64,000 bases of DNA from positions 1-64,000 of the forward strand of contig NZ_ACCD01000016.1 in assembly GCF_000173775.1 (NCBI RefSeq). Direction: 5' to 3'. This DNA is from Yersinia rohdei ATCC 43380. GTDB taxonomy: Bacteria; Pseudomonadota; Gammaproteobacteria; Enterobacterales; Enterobacteriaceae. Below, in pieces: positions 61,012-64,000 of the stretch. The notes beneath the pieces were generated by a model. The model made no database searches and was not told the DNA's origin. It saw only the letters and a list, made by a program, of their open reading frames with translations. The stretch's first letter is position 1; the number at the start of each line of letters is the position of its first letter. The position numbers were made by a program, and so were the translations under genes.

Positions 61012-63603
61012 CTACATTGCGACACGATGCTGTATCCATTTTTCTAGTTTAATGGCGGGCAGGGCCTCAGAGAAAAGGAATCCTTGGCCAATCTGATAGC
61101 CTTGCCGGCTCAACAAAGTGCGCTGGGCTTCATTTTCGACCCCTTCCACAATCACTGAAAGCTGTAAACTTTCACCAATACGGATCACCGCCTCACTCAG
61201 TGTGCGGCTGGTTTCATCATATTCAAGGTCGTGGACAAAACTCTTATCCAGCTTGATCTCATCAAGGTCAAGACGCCGCAAATAACTCAAACTTGAATAA
61301 CCGGTACCAAAATCATCCATTGATAATCTGACACCCAAACGATGAATTTTTTGGATGGTGGCGAAAATGGCGGGGTTATTTTCAATTAAAATATCTTCAG
61401 TAATTTCTAAGGTCAGATCCTGTGGGGGTAAATTGTAATGTTGCAAAATAGATGAAATGGTATCCGGCAACCCCGGGTTATGGAAATTACTTGGGGATAA
61501 ATTCACTGAAACTGACGGAATATCAACCCCCCGTAAACGCCAGTCTGCCAGTTGTTGGCAAGCGGTATTAAGGGCCCACAGGGCCAGCTCATTAATTAAG
61601 CCACATTCTTCGGCGATTGGAATAAACCGGTTGGGTGGAATATCCCCCAGCACCGGATGAATCCAGCGACTCAGCGCTTCGACACCATACAAATGCCCAT
61701 CCTTCAACATCACTTGGGGCTGATAAAATAACTGCAAAGAGCCAATATGGAAGGCGTGGCGCAGAGCATCTTCCATATCCTGGCGTTGTTGATTGATATT
61801 ATTCATTTCCACGCTGAAGAAATTGAAATGTCCGGAACCCAATTTCTTGGCTTTATGCATGGCAATGTCCGCATGGTTCATCAGCATATCCATGCCTACA
61901 CCATTTTCTGGATATAAACTGATCCCAATACTGGCCGAAGGAATAATATTGACGCTGGCTATGATGCAGGGCTGGGAAAGCAAGCTGAGCAATTTTTCAA
62001 CTTTCACGGTGGCCTGCTGCATGGTGCAAGGTGCCAGAATAATAAATTCATCGCCCGACAGGCGGCCAATAAGGTCATTTTTTGACAATTCATGGCGCAG
62101 ACGTTGGGCAATCGCGGCCAGGAGCTCATCACCCGCAGCATGACCGAGCGAGTCATTAACCTGCTTGAAGCGATCCAGATTAATCACTAATACTGCCAGT
62201 GAGTGGCCGCTCTCTGTCGCCAAGGTGATGGCTTGCTGTGCATACACCAAAAATTGGCTGCGATTGGGTAGCCCAGTGAGGGGATCATAAAACGCGAGCT
62301 GCTGAATTTGTTTGCGCGAAAGTTCCCGCTCCATGGCCAGAGAACACAGGTTGGCAATTAATTTGACTAACTGGCGGTGAAACTCACTAGGGCTACGTAC
62401 CTGTTTGTAATAAAAAGCAAAGGTGCCAATCACTTTTTCCTGACTGGAGAAAATAGGGGTCGACCAGCAAGCCAGTAATCCATGAGGCAAAACCAAATGA
62501 CGGTAACCCGCCCACAATGGGTCAGTAGCGATATCCTGCACTTCGACCGGTTCTTTACGAAATGCGGCGGTACCGCAGGAACCGGCGGAGGGGCCAATGG
62601 GCACGTTGATGAGTGAATCGGTATAAATCGACGGCAAATTAGGGGCGGCGAGGTGGCTAAGTGTGTCCGGCCCGTCAGCAAACAAGATGCTGGCGGTCAC
62701 CTCTGGCGCAATACGCTCGACCTCGTTGCACAGCAAAGACATGACTTCGGCGAGCGGGCGCTCGCGAACCAGTGCTTCTAACACCTTATATTGCAACACT
62801 TCGTACATTTTGGTCATCGTGATATCCGTTAATACCCCGATGCTATAACTTTGCTCACCTTGCCCATTCGCCAAGGAGTTAATCACGGCCGAACACCAAT
62901 GGGGTTGCCGGTCTTTACTGTAGAAAAGTTCTTTAGGCAGCAATTGTTGATGTGTATCAGGTAAGGTCGAGTCCATCAATGCCAGTTGTTCTGGGTGCTC
63001 GCTTTGCAGCAAGTCGACCATGTTCTGCCCCAGCGCTTGCTCCGGGGTATAGCCAAACAACTTGGTAAATCCCTGATTGATATAAACAGCTTGCTGCCCT
63101 TGTTTACTGTTGGCAGAGATAAACATCGCGCTGTCACTGCGATCAGTTAGCTGAGTTAGCAACTGTACCCATTCTTGGGTGGCTTTTTGTTGTTCAATTA
63201 AGAAAGTGATGTCTTTGGCAATTTTCACCACTCGGGTCAGGGTGCCATCAGGGCCAGGAACCGGTTGATAAATGGCGGCCAGCCAGACTGTCGAGCCGTC
63301 TTTGTGTAATCGCTCAAAAGTGCCTTCCAGTGATTCTCCCGCGCGTAAACATTGTTTAATTGTTCGATATTCGTCGCTGGTGGCGTAATCATGCGGGCAA
63401 AACATCAGGTGATGTTGGCCAATGACTTCATCACGCTGATAGCCAAAGTAATCAAGATAATTTTGATTAACCGCGATAATTTGGCTAGAAAGATCAAACT
63501 CAATAATGGCTAATGAACTGTCCAAAGCGCGTAATAATGCATTATTTTCATTGTACTCAAGCGGTGTGGCAGCTTTCGACGCGGCTATTTTTTTTGGCTT
63601 CAT
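61012..63603 (-). CDS. PAS-PAS-GAF-GGDEF-EAL cyclic-di-GMP protein
   Basis: An 863-residue cytoplasmic sensor: PAS (about 22-130, with GQHHLMFCPHDY), PAS (150-265), GAF (275-425), GGDEF (430-590) and EAL (608-855). The layout matches E. coli DosP. The GGDEF signature reads GRLSGDEF and the I-site Arg is missing. The EAL domain looks intact: YGVEALSRW, SVNLSPSNF, LEITED, DDFGTGYSSL, KLDKSFV, EGVEN, GQGF. It is probably a phosphodiesterase, with the GGDEF domain possibly regulatory. MKPKK start at 63603 after GGGAATTATT; an upstream ATG at 63639 lacks a site. Confidence 0.92.
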   Translation of the reverse strand: MKPKKIAASKAATPLEYNENNALLRALDSSLAIIEFDLSSQIIAVNQNYLDYFGYQRDEVIGQHHLMFCPHDYATSDEYRTIKQCLRAGESLEGTFERLHKDGSTVWLAAIYQPVPGPDGTLTRVVKIAKDITFLIEQQKATQEWVQLLTQLTDRSDSAMFISANSKQGQQAVYINQGFTKLFGYTPEQALGQNMVDLLQSEHPEQLALMDSTLPDTHQQLLPKELFYSKDRQPHWCSAVINSLANGQGEQSYSIGVLTDITMTKMYEVLQYKVLEALVRERPLAEVMSLLCNEVERIAPEVTASILFADGPDTLSHLAAPNLPSIYTDSLINVPIGPSAGSCGTAAFRKEPVEVQDIATDPLWAGYRHLVLPHGLLACWSTPIFSSQEKVIGTFAFYYKQVRSPSEFHRQLVKLIANLCSLAMERELSRKQIQQLAFYDPLTGLPNRSQFLVYAQQAITLATESGHSLAVLVINLDRFKQVNDSLGHAAGDELLAAIAQRLRHELSKNDLIGRLSGDEFIILAPCTMQQATVKVEKLLSLLSQPCIIASVNIIPSASIGISLYPENGVGMDMLMNHADIAMHKAKKLGSGHFNFFSVEMNNINQQRQDMEDALRHAFHIGSLQLFYQPQVMLKDGHLYGVEALSRWIHPVLGDIPPNRFIPIAEECGLINELALWALNTACQQLADWRLRGVDIPSVSVNLSPSNFHNPGLPDTISSILQHYNLPPQDLTLEITEDILIENNPAIFATIQKIHRLGVRLSMDDFGTGYSSLSYLRRLDLDEIKLDKSFVHDLEYDETSRTLSEAVIRIGESLQLSVIVEGVENEAQRTLLSRQGYQIGQGFLFSEALPAIKLEKWIQHRVAM

Positions 63604-63937
63604 AATAATTCCCATGATAAACAATCGCTTGGCAGTCATATTAGTTAATATGAAATCATTATCAGTCCTTATTGAAATATCACTAATTATGAATAAATAA
63701 AATAGGACAAATGATGATTATTGAAGTATCAATAAATAATCAGAATATTGGAAAGTACCGCAGTTTTATTTACGTGGGTTCTGGGTACCAAAGTAAGTTT
63801 AGTTGATAACTGGAAGAGAAAAGGGATTACGCGCGACCCGAGATACGCCTGTTTTTAGCGCCGCAATGATGGGCTGAAAAGCGACTCATTGAATGCCATT
63901 ACCTAACCACAATGTGGGTCAGGTAATGGCGGGTAAA
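63604..63937. other. intergenic region upstream of the EAL gene
   Basis: AT-rich promoter region of the EAL gene. A strong stem, GCCATTACCT with AGGTAATGGC (about 63894-63930), has an inner ACCACA/TGTGGG pairing, but lacks a T-run on either strand. Confidence 0.5.
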
Positions 63938-64000
63938 TCAGGGGTTATGGCTGGCTTTCCATTGAACCAAAACCACCGCTGTTAAAATCAGCAATGGCTT
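63938..64000 (-). CDS. possible 3' end of a minus-strand gene (partial)
   Basis: Read from the window edge on the minus strand, one frame gives KPLLILTAVVLVQWKASHNP and TGA, like the end of a membrane helix. A second frame gives a hydrophilic Gly/Ser-rich tail ending ESQP and TAA at 63945-63947. I cannot tell which, if either, is real. Confidence 0.25.
   Translation of the reverse strand, partial: KPLLILTAVVLVQWKASHNP

Overview
The window is a contiguous piece of core chromosome from an enterobacterium, most likely a Yersinia of the enterocolitica type. The basis is close similarity, judged from memory, of most proteins to E. coli K-12 families, Yersinia-like variants (an N-terminally extended CmoA, the mdtJI arrangement, dtpB beside ruvB), an ERIC element, and enterobacterial operators. 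I see no rRNA, tRNA, prophage, insertion sequence or CRISPR array. Species cannot be fixed without a search.

Layout. 1-9 kb: ghrA-ycdX-ycdY, yceB, mdtH, then rimJ-yceH-mviM-murJ (ribosomal protein acetylation, an oxidoreductase, the lipid II flippase). 9-17 kb: argS, yecM, cutC, the tRNA wobble pair cmoA/cmoB, yecN, yecE, yecD. 17-23 kb: aspS-nudB-yebC-ruvC and the LexA-controlled ruvAB. 23-32 kb: dtpB, the Zur-controlled divergent znuCB/znuA zinc importer, mepM, lpxM, pykA. 32-37 kb: hexR, zwf, eda (edd is not between them), then mdtJI preceded by a 32-codon leader ORF resembling E. coli mdtU. 37-44 kb: a RidA protein, yoaA, tsaB, a Slp-type lipoprotein, fadD, rnd. 44-46 kb: minCDE. 46-52 kb is the most accessory part: a Fur-box-controlled small secreted orphan, ycgL, an MltB-like lipoprotein, ycgM, ycgN, another secreted orphan, a candidate structured small RNA and a diverged second lpxA-like gene. 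52-60 kb: dsbB, nhaB, fadR, ycgB, and dadAX under a perfect CRP half-site pair. 60-64 kb: a Bcr/CflA-type exporter and a PAS-PAS-GAF-GGDEF-EAL protein.

Functional links. FadR (54.3 kb) should repress fadD (41.0 kb), which carries a FadR operator. HexR should act on the HexR-like boxes before zwf and pykA. CmoA makes the carboxy-SAM used by CmoB. RuvA, RuvB and RuvC resolve Holliday junctions together. ZnuA, ZnuB and ZnuC form one zinc transporter. Envelope genes recur (murJ, mepM, lpxM, dsbB, the MltB-like protein, the lpxA paralogue).

The observations I rate highest are the mdtU-like spermidine-exporter leader, the diverged lpxA paralogue with the hairpin-rich transcript candidate just upstream, the Fur-controlled orphan, the 18-bp tandem repeat running into the argS stop codon, and a three-copy palindromic repeat family. 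None of these amounts to a complete new multi-gene system. Comparisons with named E. coli proteins are from memory, not from a search.
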